Counted from the stretch's first letter, positions 1 through 6,625 are shown. The stretch is 11,957 nt of DNA from Chthonomonadaceae bacterium (GCA_014377395.1 JACMPS010000324.1:1-11957); one strand, 5' to 3'. Program-made: numbers and translations. Notes: generated from the sequence alone by a model not told the origin.

Positions 1-1
1 A

Positions 2-859
2 TTGTCAGAGCAATATGTTCGGTTAGAAATTATGGTCGGAATTGAGGAAAGCTTGGCAGAGATTGCTCGTGCTCGGAACTACAGCATCCCTCTGAAAGAA
101 TGGGGACTGGAAGCCTACCAAAACAAATTTGACTGGTTGCTTGCCTCACTCGGAGACGATAGTAAATTCATCCGGATTAAAGAAAATGAAGACCAGCCCG
201 TCCCGATCATGGAAGTGATTCAAATTCTTTGTGCCATTAATCCCAAACTGTATTCGGGTGATAAATCGCCTGTGGAAGCATATAAAAACATAAGCAAATG
301 TTTGGACTATTTTGTTGCTGAAGGCGACCCCTATGGCTTTAAGAAGTTTGCTCCTATCTGTCGGGATATTCTCCGGCTCTATGACCATATCTGCTACTAT
401 TGGGATGAAAAATATAATGCTCCTGACGAAATAGGGCAACGAGGCAGAATGGGTAGTCGTGCTGAAAATGAGAAGCGTAAGAAAGGTCGAGACAGATTCC
501 TTACGTTCTACTTCCTGAACAAGGAGGATCTTTTTGGTGATCTTCGAAAAAAGCAAGGGCTCCCCGTGGAGAAAGGATTCGCCATTCCTGTTATATCTGC
601 TTTCCGAATTCTTCTCGAAGAAAAAGCAGGCGGCAATTATGGTTGGAGTGAAGATCCGTTCAGGTTTTTTGAAGAACATGGAAGTAAACTTGTTCGCTCT
701 GTTATGGATGCTTCACGCGATGCCAATAGTGATGCTCAAAGAGTTGGACGAGATCGAAACGTTTACAATGCACTTTATGGCATCGCCCAAACTGTAGTGC
801 TTCAGAGTGAGTTAAAACGTCTTCGTGAGGAGGTAAGAAAAGCAGGGCATTCGTTCTAA
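2..859 (+). CDS. AIPR-family abortive infection phage resistance protein (3' part)
   Basis: The frame is open to the left edge, so this is the C-terminal ~285 residues of a longer protein; the TTG at position 2 is probably internal. AIPR (abortive infection phage resistance) proteins are usually well over 500 residues. The first ~50 visible residues follow the family pattern I recall: a strand ending in VGI, then an IARARN segment like the family's 'RNTS' region, then an EWGLEAYQNKFDWL segment like its 'SL..l.gkFDWI' region. After that come a helical stretch with SPVEAYKNISKC and an 'RDILRLYDHI' helix typical of this group. The C-terminus is charged and helical. No signal peptide or membrane segment is visible, so the protein should be cytoplasmic. 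The family is tied to phage resistance and often sits with restriction-modification genes, but its biochemical activity is not shown here. The HEPN gene starts 93 bases downstream on the same strand. Confidence 0.72.
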   Translation: MSEQYVRLEIMVGIEESLAEIARARNYSIPLKEWGLEAYQNKFDWLLASLGDDSKFIRIKENEDQPVPIMEVIQILCAINPKLYSGDKSPVEAYKNISKCLDYFVAEGDPYGFKKFAPICRDILRLYDHICYYWDEKYNAPDEIGQRGRMGSRAENEKRKKGRDRFLTFYFLNKEDLFGDLRKKQGLPVEKGFAIPVISAFRILLEEKAGGNYGWSEDPFRFFEEHGSKLVRSVMDASRDANSDAQRVGRDRNVYNALYGIAQTVVLQSELKRLREEVRKAGHSF

Positions 860-952
860 AGCATTCGTTTCAAATTCAAGTCATCAGCGGCAATCCCTGA
901 CTGGCGGTTCGTCATGTGAGGTGCAGTATCTCCATGCAAAAGGAAAAATATC

Positions 953-1372
953 GTGAGGCTTTACACGTCAAATCAGTGGAAAACTTTGTGCCGTCAACGG
1001 CTGAAGGCATCCAAAATTTTATTTAACGCAGGGTACTACCGTGACTCTGTTAATCGCTCCTACTACGCTGCGTTCGCAGTGGCAACAGCCATTTGCGTTG
1101 AACATGGGGATGCCGTAAACTTTCCTTCAGGGTGGAATAATCCTACTCACGAACAACTGCCTTTGCTCATGTGCCAAAATGGAAATCTTGCAAAAACCAC
1201 AAGACAAAACATCGGGAAAATCTTGCGATTTTTACGCTCTGCACGCGAAGACGCCGATTATCGCCCCGGAATAGCAGTCGGTAAAAGCACTGCCCTTGAT
1301 TGCTTACGGCAACTTACAACGATCTTGCGACTACTTGGAATAAATGAAAATGATTCAATCAACTCGAATTGA
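953..1372 (+). CDS. HEPN-domain protein (putative toxin/RNase-like)
   Basis: A 139-residue all-helical protein with the layout of HEPN-domain (UPF0332-like) proteins: an N-terminal helix QRLKASKILFNAGYYRDSVNRSYYAAF, whose 'NRSYYA' at residues 34-39 is the family hallmark, and a C-terminal 'R..REDADYRP' helix (residues 95-105). The R-x4-6-H RNase motif of the toxic HEPN proteins is not present, so ribonuclease activity is uncertain. The start is GTG at 953, preceded by AAAAGGA about 8 bases upstream. An ATG at 934 opens a different frame and stops after 30 codons. The next gene begins inside this one (29-base overlap), which suggests translational coupling. HEPN proteins commonly act as toxins paired with a small antitoxin or nucleotidyltransferase; no MNT nucleotidyltransferase is adjacent, so the small downstream protein is the only visible candidate partner. 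Confidence 0.7.
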   Translation: MRLYTSNQWKTLCRQRLKASKILFNAGYYRDSVNRSYYAAFAVATAICVEHGDAVNFPSGWNNPTHEQLPLLMCQNGNLAKTTRQNIGKILRFLRSAREDADYRPGIAVGKSTALDCLRQLTTILRLLGINENDSINSN

Positions 1373-1643
1373 AGTCGCGCAAAAAGTGCGCGATGCTATC
1401 AACGCGCTCCCTACGTTTGAAGGTTTGACCCTTGAGGTGGAAGAGCAAGGAATTTACGCAAACGAAGTGGGCGGACAAACTTGGTGGCGCGTGCCTGTGC
1501 TTCCTCACCCCGCCCCTTACAGAATGTCACGTCTCTACGAGGCATTGGCTGAAATAGAGGGTTATTTGCAAGAGGAACAAAATTTGGACATTCTCCTTTT
1601 CGTCAGTGACTTCGAAGAGGTGAAAGCAGTGGGATCTCTCTGA
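1344..1643 (+). CDS. Small acidic protein of unknown function, coupled to the HEPN gene
   Basis: I do not recognise the family. The product is 99 residues, soluble and acidic at both the middle and the end (EVEEQG, EEQNLDILLFVSDFEE), with one aromatic/proline-rich centre (GQTWWRVPVLPHPAPYRMSRLY). It has no signal peptide or membrane helix. Predicted by eye it is alpha/beta: an N-terminal helix, strands around residues 28-52, and a helix from about 58 to 78. The start is ATG 1344, with a weak GGA at 1337-1339; a second in-frame ATG lies at 1350. It overlaps the HEPN gene by 29 bases in another frame, so the two are almost certainly co-translated. A role as antitoxin or cofactor of the HEPN protein is an inference from position only. 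A terminator follows 50 bases downstream. Confidence 0.62.
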   Translation: MKMIQSTRIEVAQKVRDAINALPTFEGLTLEVEEQGIYANEVGGQTWWRVPVLPHPAPYRMSRLYEALAEIEGYLQEEQNLDILLFVSDFEEVKAVGSL

Positions 1644-1692
1644 AACCCTGATGCCTCCAAAAATTAAAGCCGCTGTCGCGCAAAAACCTACG

Positions 1693-1730
1693 AAAACCCC
1701 CTTGTTGCTTTAGAGCAAAAGGGGGTTTTT
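1693..1730. terminator. Bidirectional intrinsic terminator
   Basis: The arms AAAACCCCCTT (1693-1703) and AAGGGGGTTTT (1719-1729) pair. An inner stem TTGCT/AGCAA (1705-1709 with 1714-1718) has a TTAG loop, with G1704 bulged. A T-run on the plus strand (1726-1730) and an A-run at 1693-1696 (a T-run on the minus strand) let it serve both the HEPN-containing operon and the convergent ahcY gene, which ends at 1752. Confidence 0.85.
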
Positions 1731-1751
1731 GATTTGAGATGCCGTTTCGAT

Positions 1752-3191
1752 TTAGTAGCGGTAGGTGTCGGCTTTGTAGGGACCGTCTTTGGAGACGCCG
1801 ATGTAGTCGGCTTGCTTGTCAGTGAGAACGGTGAGTTTCGCGCCGATCTTCTCCAGGTGAAGCCGTGCGACTTCCTCGTCGAGTTTCTTGGGCAGGGTGT
1901 AAACACCAACCTCATAGATTGAGCGGTTTTTCCACAGGTCAATCTGAGCCAGCGTCTGATTTGCGAACGACGCCGACATCACAAAGGAAGGATGTCCCGT
2001 TGCACAACCGAGGTTGACAAGGCGACCCTCCGCCAGCATATAAATGCTATTGCCGTTAGGCAAGGAGTACATATCCACTTGAGGCTTGATGTTGGTAATG
2101 GTGACACCGGGTGCGTTGTTGAGCAGGTCTACCTGAATCTCGTTGTCGAAGTGACCGATGTTGCAGACAATCGCCTGATCCTTCATGCGGGAAAGATGCT
2201 CGAAGGTCAGAATGTCCACGTTGCCCGTTGCCGTCACATAGATGTCAGCGGTTCCAAGAGTGTCTTCGATGGTGGCGATCTGATAGCCTTCCATCGCGGC
2301 TTGCAGGGCATTGATCGGGTCAATTTCGGTGACGATCACTCGCGCACCGTTGTTGCGAAGGGACTGCGCGGAGCCTTTGCCCACGTCGCCGTAACCGCAA
2401 ACAACCGCTACTTTGCCGGAAACCATCACGTCGGTGGCACGCTTGATGCCGTCCACAAGCGACTCACGGCAACCATACAGGTTGTCGAACTTGGACTTTG
2501 TAACCGAGTCGTTGACATTGATTGCAGGAACCAGCAAAACGCCGTCCTGTTGCATTTTGTAGAGGCGATGAACGCCTGTCGTCGTCTCTTCGGAAACGCC
2601 GCTCCAATCCGCAACTACGTCGTGCCAGCGTCGAGGAGTCTCCGCATGAATTTGCTTGAGCAAGTCCTTGATTACACTCTCTTCGAGGCTGTCGGCGGGG
2701 CTATTCACCCACTCGTCTTTGCCGTTCTCAAGATCAAAACCCTTGTGGATCAGCAGGGTGGCGTCGCCGCCGTCATCTACAATCAACTGAGGTCCCTTGC
2801 CGCCGGGGAACGAAAGCGCAAGGTTTGTACACCACCAGTATTCTTCGAGGGTCTCACCTTTCCATGCGAAAACAGGCACGCCGCTCACCGCAATTGCCGC
2901 CGCCGCGTGATCCTGCGTGGAAAAGATGTTGCAACTCGCCCAGCGCACGTCCGCACCGAGTTCGACCAGCGTTTCAATCAAAACGGCGGTCTGAATTGTC
3001 ATGTGCAGGGAACCCGTGATACGAACGCCTTGAAGGGGCTTTTCGGCGGAGTATCGCTGTCGGATTGCCATCAGACCGGGCATTTCATGCTCGGCGATGT
3101 TGATTTCTTTGCGCCCGAAATCCGCAAGGGAAATGTCGGCGACTTTGTAAGGAATGGTCGTTTCTTCGGTTCTGGTTAATGTAACACTCAT
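1752..3191 (-). CDS. ahcY: Adenosylhomocysteinase (SAH hydrolase)
   Basis: The enzyme hydrolyses S-adenosylhomocysteine to adenosine and homocysteine in the cytoplasm, using bound NAD. This removes the inhibitor produced by all SAM methyltransferases and feeds the methionine cycle. The protein is 479 residues, normal for the longer bacterial form. Visible landmarks: family signature 1, SCNIFSTQDHAAAAIA (residues 86-101); the NAD-binding signature 2, GKVAVVCGYGDVGKGSA (259-275); the NVNDSVTKSKFDN active-site segment (225-237); and the C-terminal KADTYRY that completes the neighbouring subunit's NAD site. The ATG at 3191 is preferred because GGAGGT (3202-3207) precedes it by 10 bases. A TTG at 3209 would put the Shine-Dalgarno sequence inside the gene. 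It is transcribed divergently from the ArsR-methyltransferase gene, which is probably its regulator. Confidence 0.97.
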   Translation of the reverse strand: MSVTLTRTEETTIPYKVADISLADFGRKEINIAEHEMPGLMAIRQRYSAEKPLQGVRITGSLHMTIQTAVLIETLVELGADVRWASCNIFSTQDHAAAAIAVSGVPVFAWKGETLEEYWWCTNLALSFPGGKGPQLIVDDGGDATLLIHKGFDLENGKDEWVNSPADSLEESVIKDLLKQIHAETPRRWHDVVADWSGVSEETTTGVHRLYKMQQDGVLLVPAINVNDSVTKSKFDNLYGCRESLVDGIKRATDVMVSGKVAVVCGYGDVGKGSAQSLRNNGARVIVTEIDPINALQAAMEGYQIATIEDTLGTADIYVTATGNVDILTFEHLSRMKDQAIVCNIGHFDNEIQVDLLNNAPGVTITNIKPQVDMYSLPNGNSIYMLAEGRLVNLGCATGHPSFVMSASFANQTLAQIDLWKNRSIYEVGVYTLPKKLDEEVARLHLEKIGAKLTVLTDKQADYIGVSKDGPYKADTYRY

Positions 3192-3213
3192 TTTTCTCAA
3201 TACCTCCAAGACT

Positions 3214-3219
3214 ATTATA
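3214..3219 (-). promoter_or_regulatory. -10 box of the ahcY promoter
   Basis: A perfect TATAAT on the minus strand lies 22 bases upstream of the ahcY ATG, giving a leader of only about 16 bases that begins at the Shine-Dalgarno sequence. The expected -35 window (around 3237-3242) matches TTGACA poorly and lies inside the palindrome at 3235-3250. Confidence 0.6.
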
Positions 3220-3234
3220 CATGATTAACAACGA

Positions 3235-3250
3235 ATCATGATATCTTGAT
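3235..3250. promoter_or_regulatory. Palindromic candidate operator of the ArsR/SahR-like regulator
   Basis: The 16-base sequence ATCATGATATCTTGAT is a dyad around a perfect GATATC core (ATCAtGATATCtTGAT), broken at only one symmetric pair. It overlaps the predicted -35 region of ahcY and lies about 20 bases upstream of the regulator's own -35, so binding could block ahcY and also affect autoregulation. A second, spaced inverted repeat, CATGATT (3220-3226) and AATCATG (3234-3240), overlaps its left side. The assignment as an operator comes from position and symmetry, not from comparison with a motif library. Confidence 0.55.
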
Positions 3251-3270
3251 AGTTCCAATCAATAAAAATT

Positions 3271-3299
3271 TTTGGAATCGGGGAAGATACGGCTATAAT
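3271..3299 (+). promoter_or_regulatory. Promoter of the ArsR-methyltransferase gene
   Basis: TTTGGA (3271-3276), a 17-base spacer, then a perfect TATAAT (3294-3299). The predicted transcription start, about 7 bases after the -10 box, falls on the ATG at 3306, so the mRNA would be leaderless. Confidence 0.6.
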
Positions 3300-3305
3300 A
3301 TCGGC

Positions 3306-4253
3306 ATGGGAATGTTAAAAGCACTAAGATTATTAGGAGATGAGGGACGAGTGCGGATGCTACGGCTTCTGGCACAGGAGGAACTGAGTGTCGCCGACCT
3401 GCAAGAAATACTCGGTATGGGACAAAGCCGAATCTCGATGCAGTTGTCGCAACTCAAGCAGGAAGGGTTTGTGGAGGTACGTCGCTCCGGTCAGAAAAGC
3501 CTTTATCACCTTTGTGTGCCGCCGGGAACGCAGACGATTCTCGACGAGGTGTTGAACAAAAGCAAAGACGAAATCCCCGAAAGTGGGGCGGATGAGGAAG
3601 GACTTCGGCTTGTCCTGAACCGCCGCAAAGACGGGCTACGCAACTATTTTGATGAACTAGCGGGACGTTTCGGGCGCAACTATGTGCCGGGACGCTCCTG
3701 GAAAGCCCTCTCAGAAATGCTGATGCGCTTGCTTCCTCCGCTAGTTATTGCCGATCTTGGTGCAGGGGAGGGAACGCTCTCGCTGATGCTGGCGCAACGG
3801 GCAAAGCGGGTGATCGCGGTAGACAGTTCGGAAAAAATGGTGGAGTACGGGGCGGGCTTGGCGGAGCGCAACGGAATCACGAATCTGGAGTATCGGCTCG
3901 GCGACATGGAGGAACTGCCTATAGAGACGGAGGAGGTGGAAATGGTGCTGATGCACCAGGTTTTGCATCATGCTCTGCACCCGCAAACAGCACTGAAAGA
4001 GGCATATCGCGTTCTGAAACCGGGCGGGCGGATTGTTTTGCTTGATCTGCTAAAGCACGATGTCGAAGCGGCACGAGACCTTTACGCCGATGTGTGGCTT
4101 GGATTTTCTCAGGTGGAACTGATCGAGTTTTTCCGAGCGGCGGGCTTTCATCGAATCGAGGTGTCGGTGGTGGATCGTACCCCGGAAGCCCCCCACTTCG
4201 AGACGATCATGGCGATTGCGGAGAAGTGGAAGCAGGAGGGAGGCACTCCTTGA
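3306..4253 (+). CDS. sahR: ArsR-family regulator fused to a SAM-methyltransferase-like domain (SahR-like)
   Basis: 315 residues in two parts. Residues 1-75 form an ArsR winged helix-turn-helix (LKALRLLGDEGRVRMLRLLA, recognition helix GMGQSRISMQLSQLKQ at 37-52). The CxC metal site of arsenic and cadmium sensors is absent; the only cysteine is C70. Residues ~115-290 are a class I methyltransferase fold with VIADLGAGEG (147-156), acidic D173 after strand 2, and HHALHPQTALKEAYRVLKPGGR (221-242). In Proteobacteria an ArsR protein with this architecture, SahR, senses SAH and represses SAM-cycle genes including ahcY. The divergent ahcY and shared palindrome support the same role here. The ATG at 3306 is preferred over the TTG at 3246 because the family starts just before the 'LKAL' helix and the promoter's -10 ends at 3299. 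The last 47 bases overlap the convergent RES gene. A true methyltransferase that also regulates remains possible; the symbol is tentative. Confidence 0.82.
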   Translation: MGMLKALRLLGDEGRVRMLRLLAQEELSVADLQEILGMGQSRISMQLSQLKQEGFVEVRRSGQKSLYHLCVPPGTQTILDEVLNKSKDEIPESGADEEGLRLVLNRRKDGLRNYFDELAGRFGRNYVPGRSWKALSEMLMRLLPPLVIADLGAGEGTLSLMLAQRAKRVIAVDSSEKMVEYGAGLAERNGITNLEYRLGDMEELPIETEEVEMVLMHQVLHHALHPQTALKEAYRVLKPGGRIVLLDLLKHDVEAARDLYADVWLGFSQVELIEFFRAAGFHRIEVSVVDRTPEAPHFETIMAIAEKWKQEGGTP

Positions 4254-4851
4254 GATTGCCGTCAGGGTCATAAACTTCAACGAAGTCGGTCTCACCGAGG
4301 CAATCCGTAAAAATCACGTAGCAGTAACAATCCGGCTCTTGAGCCGAAGGATAACGCAGGGCTTGAATTCTACCGCTATCGAATGCTTCCCTGCCCAGCC
4401 GTTGTGTCGCCGGAAGGGTTGGGGAGGACTGCGCCTCACGCCAGGGGGCGACAAGTTCGCTTACGTCAGTTTGTAAAGTGGCTCTAATTTGTGGATCGGA
4501 CAGGTCAAGAATCTGCCTCAGCGAGACGTTTACGCTGAACAAAACACATGGAGGGATCGAAACGGAAGTCGGTAATTGCAAACGTCGCAGGGCCGCAAAA
4601 ATCTGATTGACCTCCGCGAGAGCCGTATCGGTGTCTTCTGCAAGATAAAGAGACGGCATACCATTTCGAGGCGTGTAGCGAGCACCCGTAGTGGGCGCAC
4701 CGAGATTGTAGAGAGGACGGAGAGAGGGATAGGGCGGCGAGTGATGAAATCCGTAGAGTGCTTCCAGCGTGACCGCCCGGTAAAGCACCCCACGGAATGT
4801 CGTTACCGGAATCGTCTGTAGAGCCGACCTGAGTAGTTTTCCCTCCAACAT
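4207..4851 (-). CDS. RES-domain toxin (ParT/MbcT-type)
   Basis: A 214-residue RES-family protein. RES toxins attack NAD+ or ADP-ribosylate a host enzyme, stopping growth until their antitoxin binds them. The three namesake residues can be placed: R58 in GARYTPRNGMPSLYLAED, E80 in TALAEVNQ, and S169 in RIQALRYPSA; Y69 and the neighbouring 'SLYLA' strand also fit. The N-terminal FRGVLYRAV (19-27) is the usual 'R.. .R' opening strand. The length is typical. The ATG at 4851 shares its A with the antitoxin's TAA stop (TAATG), so translation is coupled; no strong Shine-Dalgarno is seen. The gene runs 47 bases into the convergent ArsR-methyltransferase gene. Activity is inferred from the family. Confidence 0.85.
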   Translation of the reverse strand: MLEGKLLRSALQTIPVTTFRGVLYRAVTLEALYGFHHSPPYPSLRPLYNLGAPTTGARYTPRNGMPSLYLAEDTDTALAEVNQIFAALRRLQLPTSVSIPPCVLFSVNVSLRQILDLSDPQIRATLQTDVSELVAPWREAQSSPTLPATQRLGREAFDSGRIQALRYPSAQEPDCYCYVIFTDCLGETDFVEVYDPDGNLKECLPPASTSPQSP

Positions 4852-5588
4852 TAAGAGGGGTGTCCTAACAGAATATCGTCGAGTCTTTCCGCTACAAGGG
4901 AGCCGTTCCCTTCACGCAAAACGGCTAACGGTGCTTTATCCGAAAATTGCGGGTCAGGCAGGTTAAGCCACTGTCGGGCGTTCTCTTTCGACCCTGCCAG
5001 TCTGAGCAGGGCAACGGCAATCCGCTCGAAGACAAACAAGCCCGTCTGCAAACGAGGAGAAGAGGGTGTTTTGTGAACCGCTGAGAGCGATTTGCCGAGT
5101 GCCTGAGCCACATAGGACAGCGATACTCCGAAAAAGTCCGCGATCAATTTTGCGTTCAGTCGTCCCGATTGTTGCTCGTGCAGTTCAGGAACAAGAGAAC
5201 CCCGCCAAATTTTCTGACTTTCCACCTTCTGTGGGTGTCGTGAGAGCAGACGGCGAACTCGTTGTTGCACCTCGTCTACCTTTGCACTGGAGCGCACGAA
5301 ATCAATTTCGGATGAATCTAGTAACTGTTGAAGGGCTTCGGAATGCGAAAGATCGGCATCGGTGCGTAACACAAAGGGAGTAGAGGGATAACTCCGACGC
5401 AAATTGGCAATGCCCCTTGCCGTATACGCCCCCGGCGTCGTGAGGTCGGCAATCACCACATCGGCTTCGGCAAGAGCGGTAGGGCGACGCCTGACGGCAC
5501 TCCACTTTTTAGAAATCGTGGTGACATTGCCGGATTTCATCTGGTGTGCTAACTCTTCCGTCGCTCCAATAAGAACAATTCTTTGCAT
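4851..5588 (-). CDS. Xre/MbcA/ParS-type antitoxin with an N-terminal receiver-like domain
   Basis: 245 residues, much longer than usual antitoxins of this class (about 110-160). The C-terminal half is the antitoxin: an Xre-like helical region (LNAKLIADFFGVSLSYVAQALGKS, 144-167) and the DUF2384 toxin-binding domain (ERIAVALLRLAGSKENARQWLNLPDPQF to the end). The N-terminal ~115 residues read like a response-regulator receiver fold: IVLIGAT strand, DVVIADLTTPGAY with D48 at the phospho-acceptor position, PFVLRTDAD with T76, and IDFVRSS. The acidic pair normally near residues 8-10 is replaced by G8-A9 and the strand-5 lysine is missing, so ordinary phosphorylation looks unlikely. The start ATG is preceded by AAGGAG about 8 bases upstream. 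It is the first gene of the pair and should repress its own promoter. Confidence 0.82.
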   Translation of the reverse strand: MQRIVLIGATEELAHQMKSGNVTTISKKWSAVRRRPTALAEADVVIADLTTPGAYTARGIANLRRSYPSTPFVLRTDADLSHSEALQQLLDSSEIDFVRSSAKVDEVQQRVRRLLSRHPQKVESQKIWRGSLVPELHEQQSGRLNAKLIADFFGVSLSYVAQALGKSLSAVHKTPSSPRLQTGLFVFERIAVALLRLAGSKENARQWLNLPDPQFSDKAPLAVLREGNGSLVAERLDDILLGHPS

Positions 5589-5611
5589 TGTTTTCTCTCC
5601 TTCCTATTTTC

Positions 5612-5641
5612 ATTATACGGCAGAAATGGAAGAAAAATCAA
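5612..5641 (-). promoter_or_regulatory. Promoter of the antitoxin-toxin operon
   Basis: On the minus strand TTGATT (5636-5641), an 18-base spacer, and a perfect TATAAT (5612-5617), followed by GGAAGGAG and the antitoxin ATG. The leader is short, leaving the -10 box within reach of an autorepressing antitoxin. Confidence 0.65.
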
Positions 5642-5661
5642 CTTTGCAAAAATGCTTTTTA

Positions 5662-6585
5662 TCAGGAGAGCCATTCCCCGCAACGCAAGCAATCGAGATT
5701 GACCTCTCCACCGTCTTCTACGCCCCACCAGGTCGCGAGCACGGCATGAGCGATGCCCCACCCCTGAATGCGTTCGTGCTCGATCTCCAGTATGTCTGAG
5801 AAAATGTCGAGGCGAGTCTGAAGGGCGCGGCGTGGATCGGAATAGGACAGGAGGAGGGGGAGCGGGTTGTGCAGAAACGTCGCCGGCTCAAAGGCGGGAT
5901 CGCCAATGACGCCGTGTGGGTCTATCGCAAGCCAACTTTCAACGCCGTTTCGGGTGGCGGAAAGAAGGTTCCCGTGATGCAGATCACCATGAAGCAACAC
6001 GGAAGGGGGCGCGGACTTCAGGAGTTCGCGGACATGGTATTCGGCTTTTTCGACAAGTGAGAGCGGAAAGGGACCCGTGCCGCCCCCATAGAAAACGCGC
6101 AAACGGGTTAGTTCCTGCATCCACTTCTTTACCGTCGGAAGAGACGAAGTAGGCGGCGCAGAAAAACGGTTTCGGCGCATGACAAGGGCGGCAGTCTCGG
6201 TGAGAGCCGCGTCGTTTTCCTCGTTGCAAAGGCTCCACAGCGTGACACCCGGCTCCAACCTCTCCAGCAACATCGCTCCTGCCTCAGCGTCCGATTTCAG
6301 CAATCGTGCCATGCCTTGTCCCTCATAAAGGCTCAGGGCTTCGATCTGAAGTTTCAATTCGTCGTGAGGAACCCCAATTTTGAGAACGGCGGAAGAACCG
6401 TCCTCACACGAGACGGGCGCAACGTAATGATAGGAAAGATCGGGGTAAGCCGGAAGAGGAATGAGGTGCCAGCGATCACAAATCTCTTTCAGCGTTTCCG
6501 GCAGACGAACAATCCATGCCGTGCCTTCAGGAAAAGTCTCGGAGATCGTTTTCACCATGTGAGATTGCAAGTCTATATTCGTCAT
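5662..6585 (-). CDS. APH(6)/hydroxyurea-type small-molecule kinase (putative aminoglycoside phosphotransferase)
   Basis: 307 residues with the fold of the aminoglycoside/hydroxyurea antibiotic resistance kinase family (streptomycin 6-kinase type), which transfers phosphate from ATP to a small hydroxylated molecule in the cytoplasm. Visible: the ATP-binding lysine K69 (SAVLKIG), glutamate-bearing helix KLQIEALSLY (78-87), the catalytic loop LLHGDLHHGNLL (197-208; D201, N206), and the metal-binding AIDPHGVIGDPAFEPATFL (220-238; D222). The 'IDPHG.IGDPAFE' form is characteristic of the APH(6) group. ATG 6585 is chosen because AGGAGGT precedes it by 9 bases; the upstream in-frame codons to 6654 have no such signal and contain repeat DNA. 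Chromosomal members often have unknown natural substrates, so resistance should not be assumed. It lies 73 bases upstream of the antitoxin gene, same strand, but that gene has its own promoter. Confidence 0.85.
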   Translation of the reverse strand: MTNIDLQSHMVKTISETFPEGTAWIVRLPETLKEICDRWHLIPLPAYPDLSYHYVAPVSCEDGSSAVLKIGVPHDELKLQIEALSLYEGQGMARLLKSDAEAGAMLLERLEPGVTLWSLCNEENDAALTETAALVMRRNRFSAPPTSSLPTVKKWMQELTRLRVFYGGGTGPFPLSLVEKAEYHVRELLKSAPPSVLLHGDLHHGNLLSATRNGVESWLAIDPHGVIGDPAFEPATFLHNPLPLLLSYSDPRRALQTRLDIFSDILEIEHERIQGWGIAHAVLATWWGVEDGGEVNLDCLRCGEWLS

Positions 6586-6625
6586 CTGTCCCCTACCTCC
6601 TGAAAATTGCCTTACGCTAGCAACC

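Noticed and set aside
934..1026. ATG at 934 with a 30-codon frame overlapping the start of the HEPN gene
   Set aside because: It lacks a good ribosome binding site, stops quickly and encodes nothing recognisable; the AAAAGGA sequence it contains better serves the GTG at 953.
1992..3179. A 395-codon open frame on the plus strand opposite ahcY
   Set aside because: The minus-strand frame encodes adenosylhomocysteinase with all signatures. The opposite frame has no family features and is a shadow of the coding bias.
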